DNA of 64,000 nucleotides from contig NZ_SGXD01000001.1 of assembly GCF_004216915.1 (NCBI RefSeq), forward strand, positions 806,001 through 870,000, read 5' to 3'. Position numbers and translations under genes: made by a program. Shown here piece after piece: positions 1 through 7,965 of the stretch. Source of the stretch: Motilibacter rhizosphaerae. GTDB lineage: Bacteria > Actinomycetota > Actinomycetes > Motilibacterales > Motilibacteraceae. Under the pieces are notes generated by a model. That model saw only the letters and a list, made by a program, of their open reading frames with translations, made no database searches and had not been told where the DNA came from. Position 1 is the stretch's first letter, and the number at the start of each line of letters is the position of its first letter.

Positions 1-833
1 TCACGGTGCTGGCGCTGTTCGCCCCCTGGATCGCGCCGTACGACTTCGACACCTACACCTCGGGCGGCACGCGGTTCGGCAAGCTGGCGCACCCCGACTC
101 GCACCACTGGTTCGGTACCACGGTGCAGTCGCTGGACGTGCTGTCCCGCGTGGTCTTCGGGGCGCGTACGGCCATGGAGGTCGTGCTGCTGGCGGTCATC
201 TTCTCGATCGTCATCGGCGTGCCGCTCGGGCTCGTCTCCGGCTACCGGGGCGGCTGGGTCGACCGGGTCCTCGTCCTCATCACCGACGCGCTGTTCGCGT
301 TCCCCTACCTGCTGCTGGCCATCGTCATCGCGTTCGCGCTGTCGTCGGGTGCGGGAGGTGGCGTTCTCACCGCCGCGGCGGCGATCACCGTCGTCTACGT
401 GCCGCAGTACTTCCGCGTGGTGCGCGCCAGCACGCTGAGCGCGCGCGAGGCGACGTACGTCGAGGCCGCCCGCGCGATCGGTGCGCGCCCTCGCACGGTC
501 CTCGTGCGCTACCTGTTCGGCAACGTCGTGCAGAGCGTGCCGGTCATCGCGACCCTGAACGCCGCCGACGCCATCCTCACCCTGGCGGGGCTGGGCTTCC
601 TCGGCTACGGCATCCAGCCGACGCAGGCCGCCGAGTGGGGCTACGACCTCCAGCGCGCGATCTCCGACGCGGGCGCCGGCATCTGGTGGACGGCGTTGTG
701 GCCCGGCCTCGCGATCACCCTGCTCGTCGTCGGGCTCACGCTCGTCGGTGAGGGCCTGAACGAGGCCCTGAACCCCTCGCTGCGCCGCCGCGGCACGGTC
801 CCGGCCGTCACCCTCGAGGAGGCCGCGTCGTGA
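1..833 (+). CDS. ABC transporter permease (DppC/OppC type), 5' truncated
   Basis: Inner-membrane permease subunit of a peptide/nickel-type (PepT family) ABC importer. The frame is open to the window edge and the first in-frame GTG at 6 is preceded by coding-like sequence, so the true start lies upstream. The N-terminal OppC-like stretch ends in APWIAPYDFD, followed by several hydrophobic helices and the EAA-type loop around EATYVEAARAIGARPRTVLVRY that contacts the ATPases. The late GLGFLGYGIQP and GEGLNEALNP segments are typical of DppC. Its stop overlaps the next ATPase gene by 4 nt, so the three genes form one operon. The substrate cannot be told; the binding protein and first permease lie outside the window. 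Confidence 0.9.
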   Translation, partial: TVLALFAPWIAPYDFDTYTSGGTRFGKLAHPDSHHWFGTTVQSLDVLSRVVFGARTAMEVVLLAVIFSIVIGVPLGLVSGYRGGWVDRVLVLITDALFAFPYLLLAIVIAFALSSGAGGGVLTAAAAITVVYVPQYFRVVRASTLSAREATYVEAARAIGARPRTVLVRYLFGNVVQSVPVIATLNAADAILTLAGLGFLGYGIQPTQAAEWGYDLQRAISDAGAGIWWTALWPGLAITLLVVGLTLVGEGLNEALNPSLRRRGTVPAVTLEEAAS

Positions 834-1843
834 GCGCGCTGACGGTCTCCTGCCTGCGGGTCGTCTACGCGGGGCGGCGGCCCGTACGCGCCGTCGACGG
901 TGTGAGCATCGAGCTGCAGCCCGGCGAGTCCCTCGGCCTGGTCGGGGAGTCCGGGTGCGGCAAGAGCACGCTGGGCAAGGCACTCCTCGGGCTGCTACCC
1001 GACGGTGCGCGCATGGAGGGCAGCGTCAGCGTCGGCGACCAGGAGCTGGTCGGTCTGTCGCCGCGCAAGCTGCGCCGGCTGCGCGGCAAGCAGGTCGGCC
1101 TCGTCTTCCAGGAGCCGATGACCCGCCTCGACCCGTTGATGAAGGTCAGCGAGCACTTCGAGGAGCTGCTCCGCACCCACGAGCGCAAGCTGTCGCGCAA
1201 GGAGCGCCGTGAGCGCGCGCTCGAAGCGCTGCGTGCCACAGGGATCCCGGCCAGCCGCTACGACCAGTACCCGCACGAGTTCTCCGGCGGCATGCGGCAG
1301 CGCATCATGATCGCGCTCACCCTCGTGCTGCGTCCCGCCGTCGTCGTCGCCGACGAGCCGACGACGGCGCTGGACGTGCTGGTGGAGGCGCAGATCCTCG
1401 CGCTGCTCGCGGAGCTGCGCCGGCAGTCCGGTACGGCGCTGCTGCTCATCACGCACAACCTCGGCATCGTCGCTGAGGCCTGCGACCGCGTCGCGGTGAT
1501 GTACGCCGGGCGCATCATGGAGGAAGGCCCGTCGCAGCAGGTGTTCCGGGAGCCTGCGCACCCGTACACGCGGGAGCTGATGCGCTCCACCATCTCGCTC
1601 AGCACGACCGAGCTGCACAGCATCCCGGGCTCGCCGCCGGACCTCTCCGAGCCCATCCCCGGGTGCCCGTTCGCCGCGCGCTGTCCCGACGCCATGCGGG
1701 CCTGCCCCGTCCGCAACCCCGGCGAGGTGCGCACCGCCGGCGGCCAGCGCGTGAGCTGCTGGTTGCACCGCCTGCACGACCTCAGCGGCGCCGAGCGCGA
1801 GCCGCTGCCCCGACAGGAGCTGGCCGTTGCCGACGAAGCTTGA
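830..1843 (+). CDS. Peptide ABC transporter ATP-binding protein (DppD/OppD type)
   Basis: Cytoplasmic ATPase of a peptide-type importer, 337 aa. Walker A GESGCGKST lies at residues 39-47, a signature SGGMRQR near 155, and Walker B VVVADEPTTALD near 170. The C-terminal oligopeptide_HPY-type segment carries the usual PGCPFAARCPDAM cysteine motif. The GTG start overlaps the permease stop (GTGA), indicating translational coupling. It pairs with the second ATPase immediately downstream, as in Dpp/Opp systems where two different ATPases form the motor. Function is firm at family level; substrate is unknown. Confidence 0.93.
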   Translation: MSALTVSCLRVVYAGRRPVRAVDGVSIELQPGESLGLVGESGCGKSTLGKALLGLLPDGARMEGSVSVGDQELVGLSPRKLRRLRGKQVGLVFQEPMTRLDPLMKVSEHFEELLRTHERKLSRKERRERALEALRATGIPASRYDQYPHEFSGGMRQRIMIALTLVLRPAVVVADEPTTALDVLVEAQILALLAELRRQSGTALLLITHNLGIVAEACDRVAVMYAGRIMEEGPSQQVFREPAHPYTRELMRSTISLSTTELHSIPGSPPDLSEPIPGCPFAARCPDAMRACPVRNPGEVRTAGGQRVSCWLHRLHDLSGAEREPLPRQELAVADEA

Positions 1844-3161
1844 CCTGACCAAGCACGACGCACCGGGGGACGCAACGGCGCCCTTCGTCGAGGTGCGCGA
1901 CCTGCTCGTGCACTTCGACCTGCGCGGCAGCGTGCTCTCCCGCCTCCTGGGCCGCTCGCAGGCCAAGGTGCGCGCCGTCGACGGCGTGAGCTTCACGATC
2001 GGCCGGGGCGAGGTGCTCGGGCTCGTCGGCGAGTCGGGCAGCGGCAAGACGACCCTGGGGCGCGCCCTGCTCGGTCTCGTGCCCTCGACGAGCGGCAGCA
2101 TCCGCATCGGCGGGACCGAGCTCGCCGGGCGCAGCGAGCGCAAGCTGCGCCCGCTGCGCCGTCGTGTGCAGATGGTGTTCCAGGACCCGCACGCCGCGCT
2201 CAACCCGGCCATGACGATCCGCACGGCCGTCGCGCACCCGCTGCGGATCCACAAGGTGACCAAGCGGGGCGAGGAGACCGAGAAGCGGGTGCGGCAGGCG
2301 CTCGAGACCGTCGGGCTCACGCCCCCCGAGCGCTACCTCGACGCGCTGCCGGAGAACCTCTCCGGCGGCCAGAAGCAGCGTGCCGTCATGGCCCGTGCGG
2401 CGGTGCTCGACCCCGAGCTGCTCGTCGCGGACGAGCCGGTCTCGATGCTCGACATGAGCGTGCGCGCGAAGATCCTCCAGCTCATGCTGGACCTCCGCGA
2501 CCGGCTCGGGCTGACGTACGTCTACATCACGCACGACCTGGCCACGGCCAAGCTGTTCTGCACCAACGTCGCGATCCTCTACCTCGGCAAGATCGTCGAG
2601 GTCGGGCCCACAGCCGAGATCTTCGCGAGCCCGCGCCACCCGTACACCCGTGCGCTGGTCGCGGCGATCCCCGAGCCCGGCGAGCGTACGGAGGTGCCGC
2701 GCGACCTGCCGCGCGGCGAGATCCCCGACGCCGTACGCCCTCCCGCCGGCTGCTCGTTCCACCCGCGCTGCCCCAAGGCCTTCGCCCCCTGCGGGTGGGA
2801 GGGGCGCGACCTCGCGGCCGCCCTGGAAGCGCGCTGGGCGCAGGTCGGCACCGCGACGTACGCCGAGGAGCGCCAGCTCGTCGGGGACCTCAAGGCCCTC
2901 GACCAGCCCGGCCGGCGCCTCTTCCTGCGCGCGCCGGCCGAGGTCGAGCCCGAGAAGGTGCTGCGGCTGCTGGAGAAGGCGCGCGACGAGGCGCCGGAGG
3001 AGCGGTTCTGGCTAGGCGTCCGCACCATGCGGACCGTGGAGCGCGGCGTCGAGGTCGAGCTGCACGACCCGGTGGCGCCGACGCTGCTGCGCGCGGGCAG
3101 GGCCGAGATCGCCTGCCACCTCTACGATCCTCAGCTCGCGCCGCTGGCCCCGTCGGTCTGA
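1827..3161 (+). CDS. Peptide ABC transporter ATP-binding protein (DppF/OppF type) with C-terminal extension
   Basis: Second ATPase of the importer, 444 aa. Walker A GESGSGKTT is at residues 68-76, followed by the Q-loop VFQDP, signature LSGGQKQR and Walker B LLVADEPVSMLD. The HPY-type cysteine region (PAGCSFHPRCPKAF) ends near residue 318. About 120 further residues follow, rich in Arg, Glu and Leu, which ordinary DppF proteins of about 330 aa lack. The TTG start at 1827 overlaps the upstream gene by 17 nt; a later start is possible because the first 20 residues are not conserved-looking. The 3' end runs 31 nt into the oppositely oriented regulator gene. Confidence 0.9.
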   Translation: MPTKLDLTKHDAPGDATAPFVEVRDLLVHFDLRGSVLSRLLGRSQAKVRAVDGVSFTIGRGEVLGLVGESGSGKTTLGRALLGLVPSTSGSIRIGGTELAGRSERKLRPLRRRVQMVFQDPHAALNPAMTIRTAVAHPLRIHKVTKRGEETEKRVRQALETVGLTPPERYLDALPENLSGGQKQRAVMARAAVLDPELLVADEPVSMLDMSVRAKILQLMLDLRDRLGLTYVYITHDLATAKLFCTNVAILYLGKIVEVGPTAEIFASPRHPYTRALVAAIPEPGERTEVPRDLPRGEIPDAVRPPAGCSFHPRCPKAFAPCGWEGRDLAAALEARWAQVGTATYAEERQLVGDLKALDQPGRRLFLRAPAEVEPEKVLRLLEKARDEAPEERFWLGVRTMRTVERGVEVELHDPVAPTLLRAGRAEIACHLYDPQLAPLAPSV

Positions 3162-4009
3162 GCCGGGAGCAGCACCTTCAGCCTCTCCAGCGCCGCGCGG
3201 CACTCGTCGTCGGCCGGCGTGTAGGCCACGATGCGGCACCCGGGCATCTCCGCGACGGACAGGCTCGTGGTCACGAAGGCCATGCGCCCGACGACGGGGT
3301 GATCGAAGGTCTTCGAGCGGAAGCCCGGGCCGCGTACCTCGTGGCGGCGCCAGAGCGTCGCGAACTCCGGGCTCGCCGCGCTGAGCCGCTCGACGAACTC
3401 CGCCCACGACGGGTCGTCGAGGTTCTCGACGTAGGCGGAGCGGAAGGTCGCGACCATCTGCGGGCCCTCGCTGTCCCAGTCGAGCAGCCGCTCGCGGATC
3501 GTGGGCTCGGTGAAGCAGCACCAGAGCAGGTTGTAGTGCCCGCAGGGGATCGTGTGGAAGCCGTTGACCAGCCGGGCCTGCGCCGCGTTGACCGCGAGCA
3601 CGTCGTAGCGCGAGTTGAGCAGCGTCGCCGGGGTGGTGCCGAGCGCGTCGAGCACGTGCCGCACGTGCTGCGGGATCTCGGGACGGCGCTCGCCGCGCAT
3701 GGTCACGCTGGGCAGGCCGGCGAGGCGGTAGAGGTGCTCGTGCTCCGCCGGGTCGAGCCGGAGCACCCGGGCCACGGCGTCGAGCACCTGGGTGCTGACG
3801 TTGATGGGCCGGCCCTGCTCGAGCCAGGTGTACCAGGTGACCCCCACCCCGGCGAGCTGCGCGAGCTCCTCCCGCCGCAGGCCCGGCGTACGCCGCCGAG
3901 CGCCCGCCGGCAGCCCGACCTCGGCGGGCGTGACACCCTCGCGACGGGCGCGCAGGAAGCCGGAGAGCTCGGCGCGGCGGATGCCGGGTGCGGCGGTCAT
4001 GGTGCTCAC
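3131..4009 (-). CDS. XRE-family regulator with MmyB-like ligand-binding domain
   Basis: DNA-binding regulator of 292 aa. The N-terminal helix-turn-helix spans roughly residues 10-80, with RRTPGLRREELAQLAGVGVTWYTWLEQG, the hallmark of this actinobacterial family. The remainder matches the MmyB-like sensor domain (NILLNSRYDVLAVN-like core, here LLNSRYDVLAVNAAQARL, and the late FRSKTFDHPVVG segment). Members usually regulate a divergent neighbouring gene, often an oxidoreductase or exporter, in response to a small hydrophobic ligand. Here the divergent neighbour is an MFS exporter, and CTGG/CCAG dyads lie between the two. Start is GTG at 4009; an ATG three codons later is possible. Confidence 0.88.
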   Translation of the reverse strand: MSTMTAAPGIRRAELSGFLRARREGVTPAEVGLPAGARRRTPGLRREELAQLAGVGVTWYTWLEQGRPINVSTQVLDAVARVLRLDPAEHEHLYRLAGLPSVTMRGERRPEIPQHVRHVLDALGTTPATLLNSRYDVLAVNAAQARLVNGFHTIPCGHYNLLWCCFTEPTIRERLLDWDSEGPQMVATFRSAYVENLDDPSWAEFVERLSAASPEFATLWRRHEVRGPGFRSKTFDHPVVGRMAFVTTSLSVAEMPGCRIVAYTPADDECRAALERLKVLLPAQTDGASGAS

Positions 4010-4035
4010 CCGCCCAGTCTGCGCCCGCTCGCATG

Positions 4036-4085
4036 CTGGTGCCAGGTGCCACCAGTACCAGGATCAGCGGGCTCCTGGTACCAGG
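4036..4085. promoter_or_regulatory. Candidate operator cluster between MmyB-like regulator and MFS gene
   Basis: The 101 bp divergent region holds a perfect 12 bp palindrome CCTGGTACCAGG at 4074-4085, a near-palindrome CTGGTGCCAG at 4036-4045, and a half-related ACCAGTACCAGG at 4051-4062. Repetition of CTGG/CCAG half-sites between a divergent regulator and its neighbour suggests binding sites for the regulator. This is inference from symmetry and position. Confidence 0.55.
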
Positions 4086-4110
4086 CTGGCGCCCGTCCGA
4101 GGGTGGGCCC

Positions 4111-5550
4111 ATGACGACGTCCACCACGACTCCCCGCATACCGTCCGCGCGGCCCACCGTGTCCGAACCGCGCCCGGACCGCCGCTGGCTCGTCCTCGGC
4201 CTGCTCGTCACCGGCCTGTTCATGGCGATGGTCGACGCCACCATCGTCAACGTGGCGCTCGGCAGCATCCGCGCCGACCTCGACGTCTCGGGCGCCGGCC
4301 TCGAGCTCGTCGTCAGCGGCTACACCATCGCGTACGCCATGCTGCTCATCACCGGCGCCCGCCTCGGCGACCTGCTCGGTGCGCGGCGCATCTTCCTCAC
4401 CGGGCTCGCAGTCTTCACCGCGGCGTCCCTCGTCTGCGGCGTCGCCCCGACCACCGGCGTGCTCATCGCCGCCCGCTTCGTCCAGGGAGCCGGTGCCGCG
4501 GGCATGGTGCCGCAGATCCTCGCCGTCATCCAGCAGCGCTTCACCGGCCCCGACCGGGCGCGGGCGCTCAGCGTCTACGGCGCGGTCATCGCCGGCGGCG
4601 CGGTGTGCGGCCAGGTGCTCGGCGGCCTGCTCGTGAGCGCCGACCTCTTCGGCACCGGCTGGCGCCCGGCGTTCCTCGTCAACGTGCCCGTCGGTCTGGC
4701 GCTGCTCGTGCTGGTGCCGCGCTTCGTCCCCTCGGACCACGTGCCGCGCGGGCGCCGGCTCGACCTGCCGGGGCTGGTGACCGCCAGCGGCGGCGTGCTC
4801 CTCGTCGTGCTGCCGCTCGTGCTCGGCCGCGAGGAGGGCTGGCCGGCCTGGACCTGGGCCTCGATGGCCGTCGGTGCCGTGCTGCTGGTGGCGTTCGTCG
4901 TCGTGGAGCGGCGGGTGGCGGCGCGCGGCGGCGACCCGCTGCTCGACGTCTCCGTGGTCCGCACGCCGGGGATGCGCGGCGGGTTCGTCGCCCTCGGCGC
5001 CGGGATGCTGGCGTACGGCGGCTTCCTCTTCGCCACCAGCCTGCACCTGCAGGCCGGGCTGGGCGACAGCGCGCTGCACGCCGGGCTGGTCTTCGCTCCC
5101 GCTGCCGCGACGTTCGGCTCCGTCGGGTACGCGTGGCGCAGCCTCCCCGCGCGGCTCCACCCGTGGCTGCCCGTCGTGGGCCTGCCGGTCGCCGGGCTCG
5201 GGTACGCGCTGCTGGCCCTCACGCTGCACGGCGGCTCCCAGCCGCTCGCGCTCCTCGTGCCCGTGCAGCTCGTCACCGGCGTCGGGATGGGGCTGACCTT
5301 CAGCCCGCTGCTGACGCTGTCGCTGGTGCGCGTGCCGGTCGTGCGCGCGGCGGACGCGAGCGGGCTGCTGGCGACGACGTTCCAGCTCTCGCTCGTGCTC
5401 GGCGTCACGCTGATCGGCGGGCGCTACCTCGACCTCGCACCGTCCGGGACCGGCTCGGCGGTCGCCGAGGCGCTGGTGGTGTGCGCGCTGGTGACGCTGG
5501 TCGGCACGGCCGGCGCGTACGCGGTGGCCCGCGAGGCGCGGCGCCGCTAG
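4111..5550 (+). CDS. MFS drug exporter, DHA2 (EmrB/QacA-like) family
   Basis: Membrane efflux transporter of 479 aa, probably proton-coupled, for toxic organic compounds. The first helix carries LFMAMVDATIVNVALGSI, the DHA2 motif, followed by the motif-A-like GARLGDLLGARRIF and a motif-C-like helix (IAGGAVCGQVLGGLL). The number of hydrophobic stretches fits a 12-14 helix protein. The ATG at 4111 was chosen because the in-frame region upstream overlaps the divergent regulator and its dyads. The stop shares a CTAG tetramer with the stop of the convergent AraC gene. Control by the MmyB-like regulator is likely from position. Confidence 0.9.
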   Translation: MTTSTTTPRIPSARPTVSEPRPDRRWLVLGLLVTGLFMAMVDATIVNVALGSIRADLDVSGAGLELVVSGYTIAYAMLLITGARLGDLLGARRIFLTGLAVFTAASLVCGVAPTTGVLIAARFVQGAGAAGMVPQILAVIQQRFTGPDRARALSVYGAVIAGGAVCGQVLGGLLVSADLFGTGWRPAFLVNVPVGLALLVLVPRFVPSDHVPRGRRLDLPGLVTASGGVLLVVLPLVLGREEGWPAWTWASMAVGAVLLVAFVVVERRVAARGGDPLLDVSVVRTPGMRGGFVALGAGMLAYGGFLFATSLHLQAGLGDSALHAGLVFAPAAATFGSVGYAWRSLPARLHPWLPVVGLPVAGLGYALLALTLHGGSQPLALLVPVQLVTGVGMGLTFSPLLTLSLVRVPVVRAADASGLLATTFQLSLVLGVTLIGGRYLDLAPSGTGSAVAEALVVCALVTLVGTAGAYAVAREARRR

Positions 5551-5972
5551 TCCCCTGCGGGCCTCGTCCACCTCATCGTGAAGGTGGTCGGGGCCCGCCG
5601 GTCCTGCTGCGCGACCTGGGCGCGGTAGGCCGTGGGGGTCGCCCCGACGATGGCGGTGAAGGTGCGGCTGAACGTCCCCAGGCTGGTGAAGCCGACGGCG
5701 TCGCAGACTGCGGTGACAGTCGAACCAGTGGTCTGCAGCAGGAACATCGCGCGCTCGACCCGGCGCCGCTGGAGGTAGTGGTACGGCGTCTCACCGAACA
5801 CCCGGGTGAACTCCCGGATGAAGTGCGCACGGGACATGAGGGCGATGCGGGCGAGCGCGTCGACGTCGAGCGGCTCGGCGTACCTCCGGTCCATGGCGTC
5901 GCGCGCCCGCAGCAGCCGCCGGTTGACGTCCTCGATGCGCGCGCTCACAGCGGCATCTTCGCGGGCGCGCAT
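5547..5972 (-). CDS. AraC-family transcriptional regulator (short)
   Basis: A 141 aa protein that is almost only the AraC DNA-binding domain. It has two helix-turn-helix units around LDVDALARIALMSRAHFIREFTRVFG and TVTAVCDAVGFTSLGTFSRTF, and lacks the large sensor domain of typical 270-300 aa AraC proteins. The ATG at 5972 is preferred to the upstream frame because AGGAG sits about 8 nt before it. It is divergent from a VOC gene, so it probably controls that gene. Effector unknown. Confidence 0.87.
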   Translation of the reverse strand: MRAREDAAVSARIEDVNRRLLRARDAMDRRYAEPLDVDALARIALMSRAHFIREFTRVFGETPYHYLQRRRVERAMFLLQTTGSTVTAVCDAVGFTSLGTFSRTFTAIVGATPTAYRAQVAQQDRRAPTTFTMRWTRPAGD

Positions 5973-6055
5973 ATCGAGCACTCCTGGATAACGCTCGGCG
6001 CGGTCGCCCTGCCTACGTTGGAGCACGTCAGCGATCTGCTCCGAAGGGGAACCCC

Positions 6056-6463
6056 GTGCTCACGTCCAACAACCTGTCGTCCATCTTCGTCCTCGACCAG
6101 GACGAGGCGCTCCGGTTCTACACCCAGGTCCTCGGCCTCGAGGTGAGTGCGGACGTCGACTTCGGGCCCATGCGCTGGCTCACTGTCCGCGTGCCCGGGA
6201 CCGACCACGAGATCCTGCTGGAGCGCCCGGGCATGCCGGCGCACGACGAGGCCACGGCCGGGGCGATCCGCGACCTCGTGACGAAGGGCGCCGGCGGGGG
6301 GTGGCTCGCCTTCACGACCGACGACGTGCAGGCGACGTTCGAGGCCGTCGTCGCGGCGGGCGCCGAGGTCACGCAGGAGCCGATGGAGCAGCCGTACGGT
6401 ACGGACTTCGGGATCCGCGACCCCTTCGGGAACGCCATCCGCATCGGCCGGCTGAACCGCTGA
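6056..6463 (+). CDS. VOC-family (glyoxalase/bleomycin-resistance fold) protein
   Basis: A 135 aa single-chain member of the vicinal oxygen chelate superfamily. It shows the two beta-alpha-beta repeats: first half SSIFVLDQDEALRFYTQVLGLE, second half GGWLAFTTDDVQATFEAVVAAGAEV ending IRDPFGNAIRIGRLN. Members are metal-dependent lyases, dioxygenases or binding proteins for toxic metabolites; which applies cannot be told. GTG start at 6056 follows a GAAGGGGA ribosome-binding stretch. It is divergent from the short AraC regulator, a common two-gene arrangement. Confidence 0.87.
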   Translation: MLTSNNLSSIFVLDQDEALRFYTQVLGLEVSADVDFGPMRWLTVRVPGTDHEILLERPGMPAHDEATAGAIRDLVTKGAGGGWLAFTTDDVQATFEAVVAAGAEVTQEPMEQPYGTDFGIRDPFGNAIRIGRLNR

Positions 6464-6546
6464 CGCGCGCGACGGCAGCGTGTGCGCCTGAGCCGGTCCG
6501 CACCGGCACAGCGCCCGGTGCCGTGCGCAGGCGGCAGACTCGCGGG

Positions 6547-7299
6547 GTGCGGGACTTCGCGGACCTGGTCGCCGAGGCGGACGCCGCCCCCATCGCCGGC
6601 TGGGACTTCTCCTGGCTCGACGGGCGGGCGACCGAGGAGCGACCGCCCTGGGGGTACGCGCGGATGATGGCGCGGCGCTGGGCCGGCGCGTCCGCGGCCC
6701 TGGACCTGCAGACGGGGGGCGGGGAGGTGCTGGCGGAGGCCGGCGCGTACCCGCCGGTGGCGGTCGCGACGGAGGTCTGGCCGGTGAACCTCGCGGTGGC
6801 GACGCGCAGACTGCACCCGCTCGGCGTCGCCGTGGTCGGCCACGACGGCGTGGCGCCGCTGCCCTTCGCGGACGGTGCCTTCGACCTCGTGACGAGCCGG
6901 CACCCCGTCAGCACGGACTGGGCGGAGGTGGGCCGGGTGCTGGCGCCGGGAGGGTCGTACCTCTCCCAGCAGGTCGGGCCCGCGAGCATGGTGGAGCTCA
7001 GCGAGGCCTTCCTCGGCCCGCTCCCGGAGGCGGACCAGTGGCGGCGGCCCGAGGACGCCGTCAGTGCCGCGCGCGCCGCGGGGCTGGAGCTCGTCGACCT
7101 CCGCGAGGCGACCCTGCGCGCGGAGTTCCACGACGTGGGCGCGGTGGTGTGGATCCTGCGGCAGTGCCCCTGGTGGGTCCCGGAGTTCTCGGTCGGCCGC
7201 TACGCGGACGCGCTGCGGCGACTGGACGAGCGGATGCGCGACGGCGGCCCGTTCGTCGCGCACTCGACGCGGTTCCTGCTGGAGCTGCGCCGGGCCTGA
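6547..7299 (+). CDS. SAM-dependent methyltransferase-like protein
   Basis: A 250 aa cytoplasmic protein with a methyltransferase-like core: LDLQTGGGEVLAEAG (glycine-rich SAM loop), a PLPFADGAFDLVTSRH motif typical of class I methyltransferases, and EVGRVLAPGGSYLSQQVG after it. The substrate is unknown. GTG at 6547 was chosen because upstream in-frame sequence runs out of the preceding VOC gene; CAGACT six bases before it resembles the leaderless -10 boxes elsewhere in the window. Its 3' end faces the MoxR/DUF58 cluster across a repeat-containing gap. Confidence 0.82.
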   Translation: MRDFADLVAEADAAPIAGWDFSWLDGRATEERPPWGYARMMARRWAGASAALDLQTGGGEVLAEAGAYPPVAVATEVWPVNLAVATRRLHPLGVAVVGHDGVAPLPFADGAFDLVTSRHPVSTDWAEVGRVLAPGGSYLSQQVGPASMVELSEAFLGPLPEADQWRRPEDAVSAARAAGLELVDLREATLRAEFHDVGAVVWILRQCPWWVPEFSVGRYADALRRLDERMRDGGPFVAHSTRFLLELRRA

Positions 7300-7414
7300 G
7301 CGGGCGCGGGCCGGGTGCCGTGGGCCCGGCGCGGTCCGTCTGGATGTCGGGGTCGTCGCGGCCCGACCGCACCAACTGGGCCCCGGCAGCACCAGATCCC
7401 GTGCTGTCGGTGCT

Positions 7415-7461
7415 CACCTCGTGCGGCCGGCCGCGACGTTGATCGGGCAGCCTGATCAACT
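7415..7461 (-). repeat. Palindromic repeat family B, partial copy
   Basis: This 47 bp segment, read on the minus strand, matches 31398-31444 with only two mismatches. It begins AGTTGATCAGG and contains CGTCGCGGCCG and CCGCACGAGGTG. It lies in a convergent intergenic gap (7300-7455) and runs into the 3' end of the membrane-protein gene, supplying that gene's last codon AGT and stop TGA. The remaining gap holds G/C-rich sequence without a clear gene. Confidence 0.8.
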
Positions 7462-7965
7462 TTCGGCCCGGGCCGCGCGCAGGAGCAGCGCCACAGCGCC
7501 CAGCAGGACGAGCGCCACGACCCGCAGCCACGGGTGCGGCGCGGAGGACCCCAGCGGGACCGCGACGAGCGCGAGGGCCTGGGCCACGAGCTGGGGCACC
7601 GCTGCTTCCCGCAGGCAGCCGAGCACGACCGCCAGCTCCACCCGTGCCCGCCAGCCGACGACAGCCGCCAGCAGGCTCGCGCCGAGCACGAGGTGCACCA
7701 GGGCGACCAGCACGACGGTCCGCCAGAGCGACGCGCCCGTCGCCGGCAGGACCACGCCGACCGCGAGCAGGACGCCGGCCGCCGCGCCGCCTCCCGGGCG
7801 CCAGGCCAGCGCCGCGGCGCTCAGCAGGACCAGGACCAGCCAGGGCGAGCGCAGCGGGCCTGGAGCGGCGAGCAGGCCGGCAGCCAGTGCGGCGAGCGGC
7901 GGCACGAGCCGCACCACCCAGCCGGGCAGCGGCCGCTCCAGGGACAGCTCGAGCGTGGCGCTCAC
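7456..7965 (-). CDS. Multi-pass membrane protein of unknown function, last gene of the MoxR/DUF58 cluster
   Basis: A 169 aa very hydrophobic protein with about five predicted membrane helices (for example VVRLVPPLAALAAGLLAAPG and TVVLVALVHLVLGASLLAAV) and few charged residues. I do not recognise a named family. The GTG start at 7965 overlaps the DUF58 stop by 4 nt, so it is translationally coupled to that cluster and probably assembles with it in the membrane. Its final Ser codon and stop lie inside the family B repeat, so the C-terminus may have been set by repeat insertion. Confidence 0.75.
   Translation of the reverse strand: MSATLELSLERPLPGWVVRLVPPLAALAAGLLAAPGPLRSPWLVLVLLSAAALAWRPGGGAAAGVLLAVGVVLPATGASLWRTVVLVALVHLVLGASLLAAVVGWRARVELAVVLGCLREAAVPQLVAQALALVAVPLGSSAPHPWLRVVALVLLGAVALLLRAARAES

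Noticed and set aside
3012-4268. Long minus-strand frame overlapping the MmyB-like regulator
   Set aside because: Another frame, 3131-4009, encodes the clear regulator domain; this frame is repetitive Arg/Ala sequence.
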